DNA of 64,000 bases from Fluviicola sp. (GCA_017983675.1 JAGOAZ010000015.1:1-64000), one strand, 5' to 3'. Shown: positions 17,918 to 27,065, numbered from the stretch's first letter. Translations and numbers: made by a program. The notes: generated from the letters alone by a model not told the origin.

Positions 17918-18511
17918 ATGCAGGAAATTATCGCTGAATTAACACAACATGATCCTATTCTTCGTGAATTGATTACAAATGAACCTGTTCCGAGCATAAA
18001 GTCGACCAAACAGGTGTTTCACGATGTGTTGAGTTGTTTGATTGAGCAACAAATACATTACCGTTCGACCAAACATGTTTTTGAAAAAGCACTTGCTGCT
18101 GCAGGGATAACCTTATTGACACCAGACAATTTCGCGCACTTTGATGAGGTTGCTTTGTCTTCGCTGAAATTATCGGTCAATAAATTAGCAACAATCAGTC
18201 AATTTGTTAGCTATTGGGAAGCAACGCAACCTAACTTTTTTGAACAAAGCGATGAAACTGTCAGATCAGCACTTGGGGCAATCAAAGGCATTGGTCCTTG
18301 GACAATCGACATGATTTTGTTGTATACCTTGGAACGTCCACGTGTTTTTCCAGTTGATGATTATCATTTGAAACAAATCATGACTGCGCGCTATCAGCTC
18401 GACCCAACAAAGCGTTTGAACGCACAAATGAAAGAAATTGCTGCAACCTGGGGAAACCATCAATCGCTTGCTGTGTTGTACTTGTTACAGTCAAAAAGGA
18501 AGAATAAATGA
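17918..18511 (+). CDS. alkA: DNA-3-methyladenine glycosylase II (AlkA-like, HhH-GPD)
   Basis: 197 aa. The helix-hairpin-helix IKGIGPWTIDMILL lies near residues 120-140, and the catalytic Asp is D148 in FPVDDYHLKQ, matching the FLPDDY of AlkA. The ~80-residue N-terminal domain of E. coli AlkA is missing, as in many short bacterial members. It removes alkylated purines in base excision repair. It is the first gene after the AT-rich defence operon and is divergent from it, with ordinary composition, so it probably belongs to the old chromosome. Confidence 0.88.
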   Translation: MQEIIAELTQHDPILRELITNEPVPSIKSTKQVFHDVLSCLIEQQIHYRSTKHVFEKALAAAGITLLTPDNFAHFDEVALSSLKLSVNKLATISQFVSYWEATQPNFFEQSDETVRSALGAIKGIGPWTIDMILLYTLERPRVFPVDDYHLKQIMTARYQLDPTKRLNAQMKEIAATWGNHQSLAVLYLLQSKRKNK

Positions 18512-18595
18512 TTGAAAAATAGAAGTCGGTATTTTTGTTGAAATGATCTGTTTCTGTTTTAATATGGTGTTACACGACCAGAAAATTGTTGATAC

Positions 18596-18625
18596 AAAAA
18601 AAGCCTTCATAAGAAGGCTTTTTTT
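18596..18625. terminator. Bidirectional intrinsic terminator
   Basis: An A-run, AAGCCTTC (18601-18608), loop ATAA, GAAGGCTT (18613-18620), then a T-run. It ends the alkA-like gene on the plus strand and the tRNA transcript on the minus strand. The bases from 18512 to here hold nothing else I can recognise. Confidence 0.88.
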
Positions 18626-18630
18626 AGTTG

Positions 18631-18704
18631 TGGTCCCACCTGGGCTCGAACCAGGGACCACCTGATTATGAGTCAGGTGCTCTAACCAACTGAGCTATAG
18701 GACC
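18631..18704 (-). tRNA. tRNA with CAU anticodon (Ile2 or elongator Met)
   Basis: 74-nt cloverleaf. Acceptor GGTCCTA pairs with TGGGACC with one G-U pair; the D arm begins TAGCTCAGTTGG; the anticodon stem CCTGA/TCAGG encloses loop CTCATAA with anticodon CAT; the T arm is CCTGG-TTCGAGC-CCAGG; the discriminator is A. The CCA end is not encoded. A CAU anticodon here means either isoleucine-2 (C34 modified to lysidine) or elongator methionine; sequence alone does not decide. The initiator type is excluded because the first pair is G-C and the anticodon stem lacks the three G-C pairs. Confidence 0.93.
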
Positions 18705-18820
18705 GAAGCAAGTGTTACTTGCGGTAAAAATGACCTTTCGTTGGTTGAAATTTGCCATTTTCGTGTGCAAATATAAGATTTCTATTGATTTTAGCAAGAA
18801 GGAAAAATCAAAAAATCATT

Positions 18821-19861
18821 TTAACGCAACGATTTCGAAAACTGAACGCCTTTCAATTGTTTCGTGTTTAACCAAGTGTACAACAAGAAACCGAATAACG
18901 TGGAGGCAAACAATAAATGCGACACTTGAACAAATCCAGGCATGTTGGCATACGCCAATAATACGCCGCCAATCAACTCGAGTGATAAGGCAAAAAATGC
19001 CCAATAAATGGATTTTATTTTGTCTGTTTTGTGATTAAAATAGGCCAATAAAGTCACGAAAACCAAGACCAACCAAGAAAACGAACGGTGGATAAAAAAC
19101 GACCAACCGAAATAATTCGTCCAGCTTTCTCTTCCCAAATTCATTTTTCGTAATTCATCGACATACTCCCGAACTTGTGTTCCTAAAAACAATTGATACG
19201 TTGTGATGATCAAACTAATGACCAATAACCATTGCATGCCGTTCGGTAAATTCAAGCGTTTTGTCGTGTGTCCTTTTGCGCGGCGAATGATCAATAATTG
19301 CAACAATACAACCAAATACGCTAAAAACAAATGCACGGTGATGGTCCACGGAACCAAATTGGTTGCAACGACAATTGAACCAAACCACGCATTCAACGAA
19401 ATGGCTATCAAGTTGATGAAACTCAGTACTAAAATTCTGCGGTCGGAACGGTAACGAATCAACGTCCACAAGAAAATCAGTAAGACACCGTTTCCTGCTA
19501 AGAAACCAACCAATCTATTGACATACTCCGTCCAGGTTTTTCCTGCGTTGAATGTTGCGTCATCATATGTTTTTGGATCTTTTTTGATTTTTTCAGCAGT
19601 TTCTTTCATGCCCAAGGCCGATAAAAACCGCGCGAATTTCTCCACTTTTTTCACCCGTTGTTCCCCGTAAATTGTTTTGTAATCTGTAGGTAATTGTTGT
19701 TGTGTCGTTGGCGGCACCCATTGTCCAAAACATTTTGGCCAGTCGGGACAACCCATTCCACTCCCAGAAGTACGTACAACGCTCCCTGCAATAATGACCA
19801 AATAAATCATTACTAGGGTAATCCAACTCAAACGAATGTAATTTTTTGAAAACATATGCAC
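18821..19861 (-). CDS. ctaA: Heme A synthase (COX15/CtaA family)
   Basis: 346 aa with about eight hydrophobic segments. The first helix is followed by AGSVVRTSGSGMGCPDWPKCFG, the family signature with its Cys pair; conserved His residues lie in EYVNRLVGF, TITVHLFLAY, FFIHRSFSWL and VQVSHLLFAS and ligate haem. It converts haem O to haem A for cytochrome c oxidase in the inner membrane. The start may be the ATG at 19861 or the one at 19855. A TATTTTTG box lies just upstream on the minus strand. The gene stands alone, followed by the tRNA. Confidence 0.93.
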   Translation of the reverse strand: MHMFSKNYIRLSWITLVMIYLVIIAGSVVRTSGSGMGCPDWPKCFGQWVPPTTQQQLPTDYKTIYGEQRVKKVEKFARFLSALGMKETAEKIKKDPKTYDDATFNAGKTWTEYVNRLVGFLAGNGVLLIFLWTLIRYRSDRRILVLSFINLIAISLNAWFGSIVVATNLVPWTITVHLFLAYLVVLLQLLIIRRAKGHTTKRLNLPNGMQWLLVISLIITTYQLFLGTQVREYVDELRKMNLGRESWTNYFGWSFFIHRSFSWLVLVFVTLLAYFNHKTDKIKSIYWAFFALSLELIGGVLLAYANMPGFVQVSHLLFASTLFGFLLYTWLNTKQLKGVQFSKSLR

Positions 19862-19951
19862 TTTCTTTGGTACAAAAATACAAAGTAATGAAGCAAGGAA
19901 GACGAGTTTTGAGCTTTTTCTAACAAACTATATTTTCATTTTTGTTTGCTG

Positions 19952-19959
19952 TATCTTTG
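19952..19959 (+). promoter_or_regulatory. -7 promoter box of the 19964 gene (leaderless arrangement)
   Basis: TATCTTTG matches TAnnTTTG exactly and ends only four bases before the ATG at 19964. Transcription would start at or next to the start codon, leaving no 5' leader. It also shows that the frame open from 19946 is not the true start. Confidence 0.6.
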
Positions 19960-19963
19960 CACC

Positions 19964-20752
19964 ATGAAATGTGTTGTCATTGGACTAGGATGGTTGGGGC
20001 TTCCGCTTGCAAAGCGCTTAGTTTCAGCTGGATTTACAGTTAATGGAACAACACGGCAACGACCAATCTCAAATGATGCAATCCCCCACTTTACCTATGC
20101 ACCAACTGATGGCGTTTCTAATGAATTAGCTGAAGCGTTAGTTGCAGCAGATTGTGTTGTCTTGGCATTTCCTCCCAACAGAACAACACTTGAACATTAT
20201 ACTTCCGATTGCCAACAAATTGTTGCTAAGATTGGTACAACGACCAAGTTGTTATTCATCAGTTCTACAGGCGTTTATCCCGATCACGAAGGATGGGTTT
20301 TGGAATCATTCACTGATACTTTTCCAGAGAATAGCAACGCACTTTTATTGGCAGAACGAACACTGCAAAAAACACTGAATGAACGATTAACAATCATACG
20401 CATGGCAGGATTGGTCGGCGAAAACAGGTATCCTGTTCGGTTCATGGCTGCAAGCGGAAAAACGTATGTTGGAAACGAATGGGTCAATGTCGTACACCAA
20501 GAAGACGCTGTCAATTTTTGTTTGTTCGTTATTGCTGAACAAATTTGGGGACAAACCATCAATTGTTGTTCGACAGAACACCCTGATAAAAAATCGTATT
20601 ACGAATGGATGGCGAAACAGGTTCAATGTGAAAAACCAACATTTGTAACGACAAATAAAAGCGGAAAAATAGTGAGCAATAAACAGTCTATCGAGTTGGG
20701 ATTTGTTTATTCCTACCCTTCACCTTTTGATTTCCCCATTTCAGTCAATTAA
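19964..20752 (+). CDS. NAD(P)-binding Rossmann epimerase-like protein (YeeZ-like)
   Basis: 262 aa from the ATG at 19964, chosen because the upstream in-frame codons lie in the promoter box. The N-terminal GLGWLGLPLAKRL is a Rossmann dinucleotide-binding loop. Further matches are LLFISSTGVYP (the Tyr/Ser region of extended SDR epimerases), ILRMAGLVG-like TIIRMAGLVGENR, and VNVVHQEDAV. YeeZ-type proteins are atypical SDRs of unknown substrate. It has no operon partner: the next gene is a secreted giant under its own leader. Confidence 0.75.
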   Translation: MKCVVIGLGWLGLPLAKRLVSAGFTVNGTTRQRPISNDAIPHFTYAPTDGVSNELAEALVAADCVVLAFPPNRTTLEHYTSDCQQIVAKIGTTTKLLFISSTGVYPDHEGWVLESFTDTFPENSNALLLAERTLQKTLNERLTIIRMAGLVGENRYPVRFMAASGKTYVGNEWVNVVHQEDAVNFCLFVIAEQIWGQTINCCSTEHPDKKSYYEWMAKQVQCEKPTFVTTNKSGKIVSNKQSIELGFVYSYPSPFDFPISVN

Positions 20753-20836
20753 TCTCATTTTTAATCTATTCCAAAAGATTGAAAAAAAAAATTCGCTATC
20801 TTACCAACCAATTTAAGTTTTTTACGTTAAAACGTT

Positions 20837-23515
20837 GTGAGACAACTAATCGTTATATTATTCATCTTTTTTGCTGGGATTTTCTCAGCTAAAGCCTCAC
20901 ATATCGTTGGCGGTGAGATGTATTACGATTATTTGGGTAACAACCAATACCGCATTTACATAGCAATTTACCGGGACTGTGCATCAACTGGTGCAGCGTT
21001 TGATGTACCACTATCCTTAGGTGTTTTTAGAACATCTGATAATGAGCGTGTTGTTAATGTTTCTGTTCCGTTTCCGGGCTCAGTAAATCTACCGGTTATT
21101 TTTAACAATCCTTGTGTGACACCTCCTACCAATATTTGTACGGAGCGAGCAATTTACACAACGGTTGTTACGCTACCACCAATTGCTGGTGGATACACAC
21201 TCTCCTACCAACGCTGTTGTCGTGGACCAAACATCACGAACTTAACCAATCCAGATGATACAGGTTTAACGCTCGTTTCTTACATTCCTGGACCTTCAGC
21301 ATATATTAATAGTTCAGCACGTTTTACCAATTATCCACCCTTGGTAATTTGTAACAATGAAAACTTGAATTTTGACCATAGTGCAACCGATCCAGATGGA
21401 GATTTGTTAACTTACGAACTTATTACACCAAATGCAGGAGCGACTTCTGGAAACCCAATGCCTGTGCCAACACCAAATCCGCCTTACAGTCCTGTAATTT
21501 GGGCTGGTGGAATAAGTGCACCAGCACCTCTTGGACCAGGTTCAACGACTACAATCAATCCAAATACGGGAGCTTTGTTTGTCGATGCAAATTTATTGGG
21601 GCTATACGTTGTTGGAATTCGCGTAAACGAATGGCGAAACGGCGTAATCATCAATTCCACAACCCGCGACTTTTTATTCCGTGTAGTGAATTGTGTTGTA
21701 GCACTTTCAGCTGAAATCAATAATCAAGAAGATTCACCAGGATTTTCAGGATATTGCAACGGACTTTCATTTACGTTCGATAACTTAAGTTGGGGAGCTA
21801 CTTCCTATTCGTGGGATTTTGGCGTCAGTGGAACAACAACTGATGTAAGTTCAGCATTCGAACCAACGTTCACTTTTCCAGCTCCTGGAACCTATCCCGT
21901 TATGCTAGTTGCAAATCCCGGATGGCCATGTACAGATACAGCGACAATCAACGTAACAGTAAATAATCCGTTAGTCTTGGACTTTACGTTTCCTGATTCT
22001 ATTTGTTTTCCAAACAACAGTGTGGATTTTACAGCACAAGTTAGTGCGACACTTGGAACCTTATTGACGTGGGATTTTGGTCCAAATGCAACGCCACAAA
22101 CAGCATCTTCAACAATCGTCAATAACGTCAACTTCAATACAATAGCCAACAACACCATTACATTAACTGGAATCAACGGTACTTGTACTGACACTGTCAC
22201 ACATCCAATTTATTTGGTGCCTCAACCATCAGCTGCATTCAACATGCAACCCAATTACGAATGCGACGGATTTACGCAAGTATTTACCAATACGTCACAA
22301 AATTCACCGCTTTACTTTTGGAATTTTGGCGTGCCGAATATCACATCTGATTTTAGTATTTTAGCTCAACCGACGTATACGTTTCCTGCTCCAGGTAACT
22401 ACACCGTTACCTTGGTTGCTGTCGCAACGCCAACATGTACAGATTCGACGCAATTAACCATTACCATCAATGAACCACTTTCACTTGCTTTTACACACAA
22501 TGATTCCCTGTGTATCATAGGCAATAGTTTTGATTTCGATGCAACAGTCTCTGGACCTCCATTTGCAACTTATTCGTGGAATTTTGGAACAAGCGCAACA
22601 CCCAATTCAAGTGCTCAAATTGATGTGAACAATGTAACATACAATCAACCAGGAAACCACATCATTCAACTAAGTGGAAGCTTTTTGAATTGCGTTGAGA
22701 CAGTGAGTAGCAACATTTTCATTTATGACACCATAAAAGTTGATTTTAATGTTCCTCCTGGCCCATTTTGCGCGCCATCTACTTTAGTATTTACAAATGC
22801 TTCGACAGCTGATGTTCCGTTGGTGTATTATTGGGAATTTGGTAATGGAAACACATCAACTTTAGCGAATCCAAGTTCGACTTATTTGTATCCCGGTACG
22901 TTCAATGTGAGTTTACAAATCGCTGCAGTTGAAGGTTGTACCGATACAATTTCAATGCTGCAAGCAAATGCTGTGACAATTCATCCACAACCGCAAGCAA
23001 AATTCTCGATAGATATTTCGGAAACGGACATTTGCAATGCCTTGTTAACATTTACAGATGAATCGCAAGGAGCTATTTCATTGTTTTATGATTTCGACGA
23101 TAACGGTCAATTTAGTTTCGATACGAATCCCGTTTATCAATTTCAAACAGCAGGAACACACAACCCTATTCAAATTGCAACGAATGAATATGGGTGTAAG
23201 GACACAGCACGTCGTTCAATTGACATTCAACCATTTACAGTATTTATCCCAAATACGTTTACACCAGATGGCAACGAATTTAATAACGTTTTCCAAGCAA
23301 TTGTTGCGTTAGATCCACTTTCATGGAAATTGGAATTATATAATCGTTGGGGCGAATTGTTTTTTGAGACAACAGATAAAAATGAAACGTGGGATGGAAC
23401 ATACAAAGGAAAACCAGCGAAAGAAGGGACGTACACTTATAAAATCACCTACATTCCTTGTGGGGTGATTCAAGAAGAACAGATCATCACGGGACACGTA
23501 AACATCCTACGCTAG
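20837..23515 (+). CDS. Large secreted PKD-domain protein with type B T9SS sorting domain
   Basis: 892 aa starting at GTG 20837; a signal peptide ends near KASH at residue ~20. HIVGGEMYYDYLGNNQYRIYI and the cysteine-containing region after it form an N-terminal module common in Bacteroidota giant adhesins. At least four PKD-like repeats follow, each with SWDFG/YWNFG-type strands and TFPAPGTYPV-type loops. The last ~85 residues, from FIPNTFTPDGNEFNNVF through LYNRWGELFF to WDGTYKGKPAKEGTYTYKI, are a gliding-motility-associated CHU_C (type B) domain. It is exported by the type IX system to the cell surface or medium. The ligand is unknown. Confidence 0.9.
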   Translation: MRQLIVILFIFFAGIFSAKASHIVGGEMYYDYLGNNQYRIYIAIYRDCASTGAAFDVPLSLGVFRTSDNERVVNVSVPFPGSVNLPVIFNNPCVTPPTNICTERAIYTTVVTLPPIAGGYTLSYQRCCRGPNITNLTNPDDTGLTLVSYIPGPSAYINSSARFTNYPPLVICNNENLNFDHSATDPDGDLLTYELITPNAGATSGNPMPVPTPNPPYSPVIWAGGISAPAPLGPGSTTTINPNTGALFVDANLLGLYVVGIRVNEWRNGVIINSTTRDFLFRVVNCVVALSAEINNQEDSPGFSGYCNGLSFTFDNLSWGATSYSWDFGVSGTTTDVSSAFEPTFTFPAPGTYPVMLVANPGWPCTDTATINVTVNNPLVLDFTFPDSICFPNNSVDFTAQVSATLGTLLTWDFGPNATPQTASSTIVNNVNFNTIANNTITLTGINGTCTDTVTHPIYLVPQPSAAFNMQPNYECDGFTQVFTNTSQNSPLYFWNFGVPNITSDFSILAQPTYTFPAPGNYTVTLVAVATPTCTDSTQLTITINEPLSLAFTHNDSLCIIGNSFDFDATVSGPPFATYSWNFGTSATPNSSAQIDVNNVTYNQPGNHIIQLSGSFLNCVETVSSNIFIYDTIKVDFNVPPGPFCAPSTLVFTNASTADVPLVYYWEFGNGNTSTLANPSSTYLYPGTFNVSLQIAAVEGCTDTISMLQANAVTIHPQPQAKFSIDISETDICNALLTFTDESQGAISLFYDFDDNGQFSFDTNPVYQFQTAGTHNPIQIATNEYGCKDTARRSIDIQPFTVFIPNTFTPDGNEFNNVFQAIVALDPLSWKLELYNRWGELFFETTDKNETWDGTYKGKPAKEGTYTYKITYIPCGVIQEEQIITGHVNILR

Positions 23516-23516
23516 A

Positions 23517-23858
23517 TCAATGTTTCGATCCCATCGTCCAACCGAGGACAACAGCACGTTGCTTTGCTAGTTCCGCTTTTTCACCAACAAATAATTCATC
23601 AACTGTTTGTTTGAACAAGTTTACCCAGAGATTAAACAAGTCCATTGAAAGCGGCATTTTTTCATGCATTTCAGTAACATTGGTTATGTAACCTGGTTCG
23701 TCTAACAAAACAAAACTCCAAAAATGAATCATCTTGGGTAAATGCTTTTCGAAGTTTAAGCGTTTGAAAAATGGTGCGAGCGTTTCATCTTTTAAAACCG
23801 CATCATAGAATTTGTCTACGAGCAAAGTAACATCTTCTTTTGTTTGGATATCAGTCAT
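23517..23858 (-). CDS. Group III truncated haemoglobin
   Basis: 113 aa from the ATG at 23858, which overlaps the end of the carbonic anhydrase gene by 8 bases; the longer frame from 23927 would run deep into that gene. The 2-on-2 globin pattern is visible: LVDKFYDAVLKDETLAPFF, HLPKMIHFWSFVLL, and a His in EMHEKMPLSMDLFNLW as probable proximal haem ligand. Such proteins bind O2, NO or CO and are thought to act in detoxification. Its role next to a gamma-carbonic anhydrase is unclear. Confidence 0.88.
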   Translation of the reverse strand: MTDIQTKEDVTLLVDKFYDAVLKDETLAPFFKRLNFEKHLPKMIHFWSFVLLDEPGYITNVTEMHEKMPLSMDLFNLWVNLFKQTVDELFVGEKAELAKQRAVVLGWTMGSKH

Positions 23859-24378
23859 TTTCTTCGTTTTTGAACCATCCTGCATACATGACATAGTTTG
23901 TAGCGATACGTTGAACTTCGCCAGCAAATAATTCGGGAGAAAGTGTTTTTACTTTTTTAGCAGGAACGCCAGCGTACACACTCCACGCTTCTACGTGCGT
24001 GTTTTCCAACAAAACAGCACCAGCAGCAATGATACAATTCGATTCGATGACACAATTATCCATCACAATTGCTCCCATACCAATTAAGACATTGTCAGCA
24101 ACCGTACAACCATGAACGAGTGCATTGTGTCCGATAGAAACATTATTTCCTAACGTAGTTTTGGTTTTTTCGAAGGTACAGTGAATCACAGCTCCGTCTT
24201 GTATGTTCACTTGATCGCCCATGCGAATAGCATTCACATCACCACGAATAACTGCGTTGAACCAAACAGAACAACGATCCCCCATGATTACATCACCGAC
24301 GATTGTTGCATTTTCAGCCAAATAGCAATCAGATCCAAATTGAGGTAAATTACCTCTACACGCTTTAATAAGTGCCAT
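23851..24378 (-). CDS. Gamma-type carbonic anhydrase family protein
   Basis: 175 aa of left-handed beta-helix hexapeptide repeats. NATIVGDVIMGDRCSVWFNAVIRGDV is the family signature, and the three histidines expected to bind zinc are present in DGAVIHC, VSIGHNA and LVHGC. Homologues include YrdA, PaaY and Cam; many convert CO2 and bicarbonate while some have other roles, so activity is not certain. It is the first gene of a two-gene unit with the truncated haemoglobin. The window also holds a DabAB-SulP carbon-uptake operon at 53269-59236. Confidence 0.9.
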   Translation of the reverse strand: MALIKACRGNLPQFGSDCYLAENATIVGDVIMGDRCSVWFNAVIRGDVNAIRMGDQVNIQDGAVIHCTFEKTKTTLGNNVSIGHNALVHGCTVADNVLIGMGAIVMDNCVIESNCIIAAGAVLLENTHVEAWSVYAGVPAKKVKTLSPELFAGEVQRIATNYVMYAGWFKNEEND

Positions 24379-24509
24379 TTCTTTTTTTTAGTAAAATTAC
24401 TAATTATCTCAAGTTTACACGGTAATAAATAAAACTCAAAATTTGATCTGTTTTACTTGTGTTTGTTCATTTTTTTTCTTATAATTGTTATGCTTTAAAT
24501 GAAACTAAC

Positions 24510-24923
24510 ATGAACAATACTTTCACGGTATCTGCAATTATACATACAACAAAATCACTTGCATGGGAAAAATGGACCAGACCCACTCATATTGTGAATT
24601 GGAATTTTGCATCAGATGATTGGTGTTGTCCAACTGCAAGTAATGATTTGATGGTTGGCGGGAAATTTCAATCGCGCATGGAATCGAAAGATGGCAGTAT
24701 GGGATTTGATTTTGAAGGAACATATACAGCCATGAAAGAAAAGGAACATTTCGCATACATATTGGCCGATCAACGTACAATCGATGTGTATTTTGAGGAA
24801 TGCGCTGAAGGTGTAAAAGTGACAGAAGTTGTAACGCCAGAAACAGTAAATCCCGTTGAAATGCAATTAGCGGGATGGCAAGCCATATTGAATAACTTTA
24901 AATTATATGCTGAACGTGAATAA
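24510..24923 (+). CDS. SRPBCC (AHSA1-like) family protein
   Basis: 137 aa from the ATG at 24510. The opening TVSAIIHTTKSLAWEKWTRPTHIVNWNFASDDW and the following GGKFQSRMESKDGSMGFDFEG are the classic AHSA1/YdfH-like START fold, with a helix-grip pocket. The end GWQAILNNFKLYAE is the long C-terminal helix. Members bind hydrophobic ligands or act as cochaperone-like proteins; no specific role can be given. No close operon partner: the next gene starts 30 bp later on the same strand but is unrelated. Confidence 0.87.
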   Translation: MNNTFTVSAIIHTTKSLAWEKWTRPTHIVNWNFASDDWCCPTASNDLMVGGKFQSRMESKDGSMGFDFEGTYTAMKEKEHFAYILADQRTIDVYFEECAEGVKVTEVVTPETVNPVEMQLAGWQAILNNFKLYAERE

Positions 24924-24953
24924 ATAACTACTTAACCCAAAACCTATCTAATT

Positions 24954-25754
24954 ATGCACTACTCCAAACCTATAACATATTATTTGATCATTGCTCTTTT
25001 TTCTGGATTTGTATTTGGTCAAAGAATAACAAGTGAAAATTCTCCAAATAGAGATTCAGTAAAATTGAGTTCAGAAGAACTCATTCAACTGTCACAACTT
25101 GTTATTAATGAAGAAGAAATACCACTCGATTCAGATAACGGTGCGCTTGATTTCTTTACATTATCAACAATCACACAACAAGAATACGAGACTGGTCTGA
25201 CAAAAGCAGCACAACTTATTATTTTCGATACCACAAAAGTTAGGAAGAAAAATGGTGTTATTCAATTGATTTGTAAAAACACCACTCGAAAATTTGTTGA
25301 TTACGTTCCTGATGCGACCGATTATGCTGAAAGTATCCAAACATTTGAATATATCGGACAAATTCCATTTTTAAACGTATATGTTGTTTTAGGAATCTAT
25401 TGGGAATGGTACGAATACAAATTCATTGATAAAACAACAGGAGAGGAAATCGCAACATTTAACGAATTACCATATATTTCACCTGATAAGAAAAATATTT
25501 TATGTATTTCATCTAATCCATACGAAATGACTGCCGATTTGAGTTATTATTCACTCGTTGGAACAAAGATAAGACCAATTGCCTCGATGTGTTTTTCAAA
25601 TTGGATGGCTGCAGATTATTCTGAACACATGTATTGGGGACAAGATGGTGCATTTTATGTCGGAATCAATTCTATCGCAAATTTTTGGGACAAAACAGGG
25701 GATACAAATCTTCCAAAACAATTCATTAGATTTACGAGAAACAATTTAAAATAG
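24954..25754 (+). CDS. Unrecognised secreted protein
   Basis: 266 aa; the N-terminal signal peptide ends at VFGQ near residue 23. I do not recognise the family. The body has no cysteine cluster or catalytic motif. It contains a strand-rich middle (FLNVYVVLGIYWEWYEYKFIDKTTGEE) in which a WD40/kelch-like single blade is possible but unsupported. There is no T9SS sorting domain at its end, so it is probably periplasmic. It lies four bases before the broken YbjQ gene on the same strand. Confidence 0.6.
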   Translation: MHYSKPITYYLIIALFSGFVFGQRITSENSPNRDSVKLSSEELIQLSQLVINEEEIPLDSDNGALDFFTLSTITQQEYETGLTKAAQLIIFDTTKVRKKNGVIQLICKNTTRKFVDYVPDATDYAESIQTFEYIGQIPFLNVYVVLGIYWEWYEYKFIDKTTGEEIATFNELPYISPDKKNILCISSNPYEMTADLSYYSLVGTKIRPIASMCFSNWMAADYSEHMYWGQDGAFYVGINSIANFWDKTGDTNLPKQFIRFTRNNLK

Positions 25755-25758
25755 CACT

Positions 25759-26082
25759 ATGTTAATTACTACAAGTTCACAATTAGAAGGTTACACCATT
25801 ACGTAACAATTAGGTTTAGTTCGTGGAATAACAGTTCGATCACGCAGTGTTTTGGGAAATATGGCAGGCGGTTTCATGACCATTTTTGGTGGAAAAAGTA
25901 AAATTTACACCGATTTATGTGAGAAAGCTCGCGAGGAAGCACTTCAATTAATGATCCAACACGGGAACGAAATGGGTTGCAATGCCATTATTAACATGCG
26001 TTATGATGCCAACGAAGTGATGAGCGGCTTAACAGAAGTACTTGCATACGGAACAGCTGTTCAAGTAGCTAAAAACGACTAG
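25759..26082 (+). pseudogene. ybjQ: YbjQ/DUF74 family gene interrupted by an in-frame TAA
   Basis: Reading from the ATG at 25759 gives MLITTSSQLEGYTIT, then TAA at 25804-25806, then in the same frame QLGLVRGITVRSRS and the rest of a YbjQ-like heavy-metal-binding-domain protein to the stop at 26080-26082. The two halves together match the family (IEG..I...LG.V.G.TVR ... GGxS..Y ... GCNAIINMRYD ... YGTAV). A single base change, such as CAA or GAA to TAA, would explain it. A shortened product of 76 aa could start at the ATG at 25852 but would lack the first strands. Confidence 0.8.
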
Positions 26083-26087
26083 TAAAC

Positions 26088-26118
26088 TGAGTTGGAAGGT
26101 TTTTTTATTTCCAACTCA
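26088..26118. terminator. Bidirectional hairpin terminator overlapping the oxyR 3' end
   Basis: TGAGTTGGAA (26088-26097) pairs perfectly with TTCCAACTCA (26109-26118) around an 11-nt T-rich loop that contains the oxyR stop codon. It separates the convergent YbjQ remnant and oxyR. Confidence 0.65.
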
Positions 26119-27025
26119 ATAATTCCATATTCTTATTGACAGATTGGTTGTATTTCAATTGAATGGAACGAATTATCTTTTCCATCGAATCCCAATTAGC
26201 GTGACGAAACGAACTCATCGCAATTATTGAACGACCAGGAAAATGTCCGTTTTCGTCATTAATTGTTTTGAAAGTGGATTGCAACGTGCTAAAAGATTTG
26301 TAAAATTGAGGAATGAGCGTGTATCCGCCTTCTTGATCGACCATGCGCATAAGTAAATCCATGTTGCCACCTTGATAATTCCAATTACTAGCAATTTCTT
26401 CGTTAATAGCACAAAACTGCATCATTTGGGTACGCAAACAATTTCCTTTGTTCAATAGCCAAGGTTGCAAATTTTTCAATTGATCGACAAATAGAATTTC
26501 ACTTTCAAGCGTGGGGGCGTATGCTAAAATCTCCTCCGAATAAAGCGGGACAACACGGTGTTTCGTTCCATCGACAGGTCCTGCTAGAATCGCAAGATCA
26601 ATTTTTCGCTGTTCTAACGCATCCAACAACTCTTCTGTTTTCAGTTCTTCGACAAAAACTTGGGTATGAGACAACAACGATTGCCATTCCGAAAAGTTAT
26701 CGAGCAACAAATATGCCGCAACAGTTGGGATTATTCCGATGCGTAACCGCTCTTTGAACGTTCCTGAATACAACTGCGTTAAACGATCTATTGCAGTAAA
26801 ATCACCTTGAATTTGTCGTAAAACAGGAATAAGTTCTTTTCCAAAATCGGTCAATTCCCATTCGGCTGAATCGCGAAAAAAAACAGGATGACCCAATGTT
26901 TCCTCTGCTTTTTTCAATTGCATGGACAAGGTTGGTTGAGTAACGAAGCATTGTTCTGCAGCACGACTGATGGATGCTGTTTCGGAAACGGCTAAAATGT
27001 ATGCAATTTGCTGTGTTGATATCAT
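26105..27025 (-). CDS. oxyR: LysR-family hydrogen peroxide sensor OxyR
   Basis: 306 aa from the ATG at 27025; 17 extra codons upstream are AT-rich and poorly conserved in character. The winged HTH spans ~1-60 (ISRAAEQCFVTQPTLSMQLKKAEE). The redox pair is C196 and C205 in GNCLRTQMMQFC, with the same nine-residue offset as C199/C208 of E. coli OxyR, so peroxide sensing is probably intact. It is divergent from ahpC-trx-DUF6952 with a 161-bp shared intergenic region, the usual place for OxyR control of peroxidase genes. Confidence 0.92.
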   Translation of the reverse strand: MISTQQIAYILAVSETASISRAAEQCFVTQPTLSMQLKKAEETLGHPVFFRDSAEWELTDFGKELIPVLRQIQGDFTAIDRLTQLYSGTFKERLRIGIIPTVAAYLLLDNFSEWQSLLSHTQVFVEELKTEELLDALEQRKIDLAILAGPVDGTKHRVVPLYSEEILAYAPTLESEILFVDQLKNLQPWLLNKGNCLRTQMMQFCAINEEIASNWNYQGGNMDLLMRMVDQEGGYTLIPQFYKSFSTLQSTFKTINDENGHFPGRSIIAMSSFRHANWDSMEKIIRSIQLKYNQSVNKNMELLSWK

Positions 27026-27065
27026 ATCGATAAATTCTATGTCGTTATAAAAATAATCAATAAGA

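Noticed and set aside
18631..18704. The tRNA gene as attachment site of the defence island
   Set aside because: A host-like alkA gene and a terminator lie between it and the island, there is no integrase, and no repeat of the tRNA 3' end is visible at the left edge near 4884.
25804..25806. Programmed stop-codon readthrough in the YbjQ gene
   Set aside because: There is no selenocysteine or pyrrolysine context (the codon is TAA) and no stimulatory structure visible; a simple nonsense mutation is the smaller claim.
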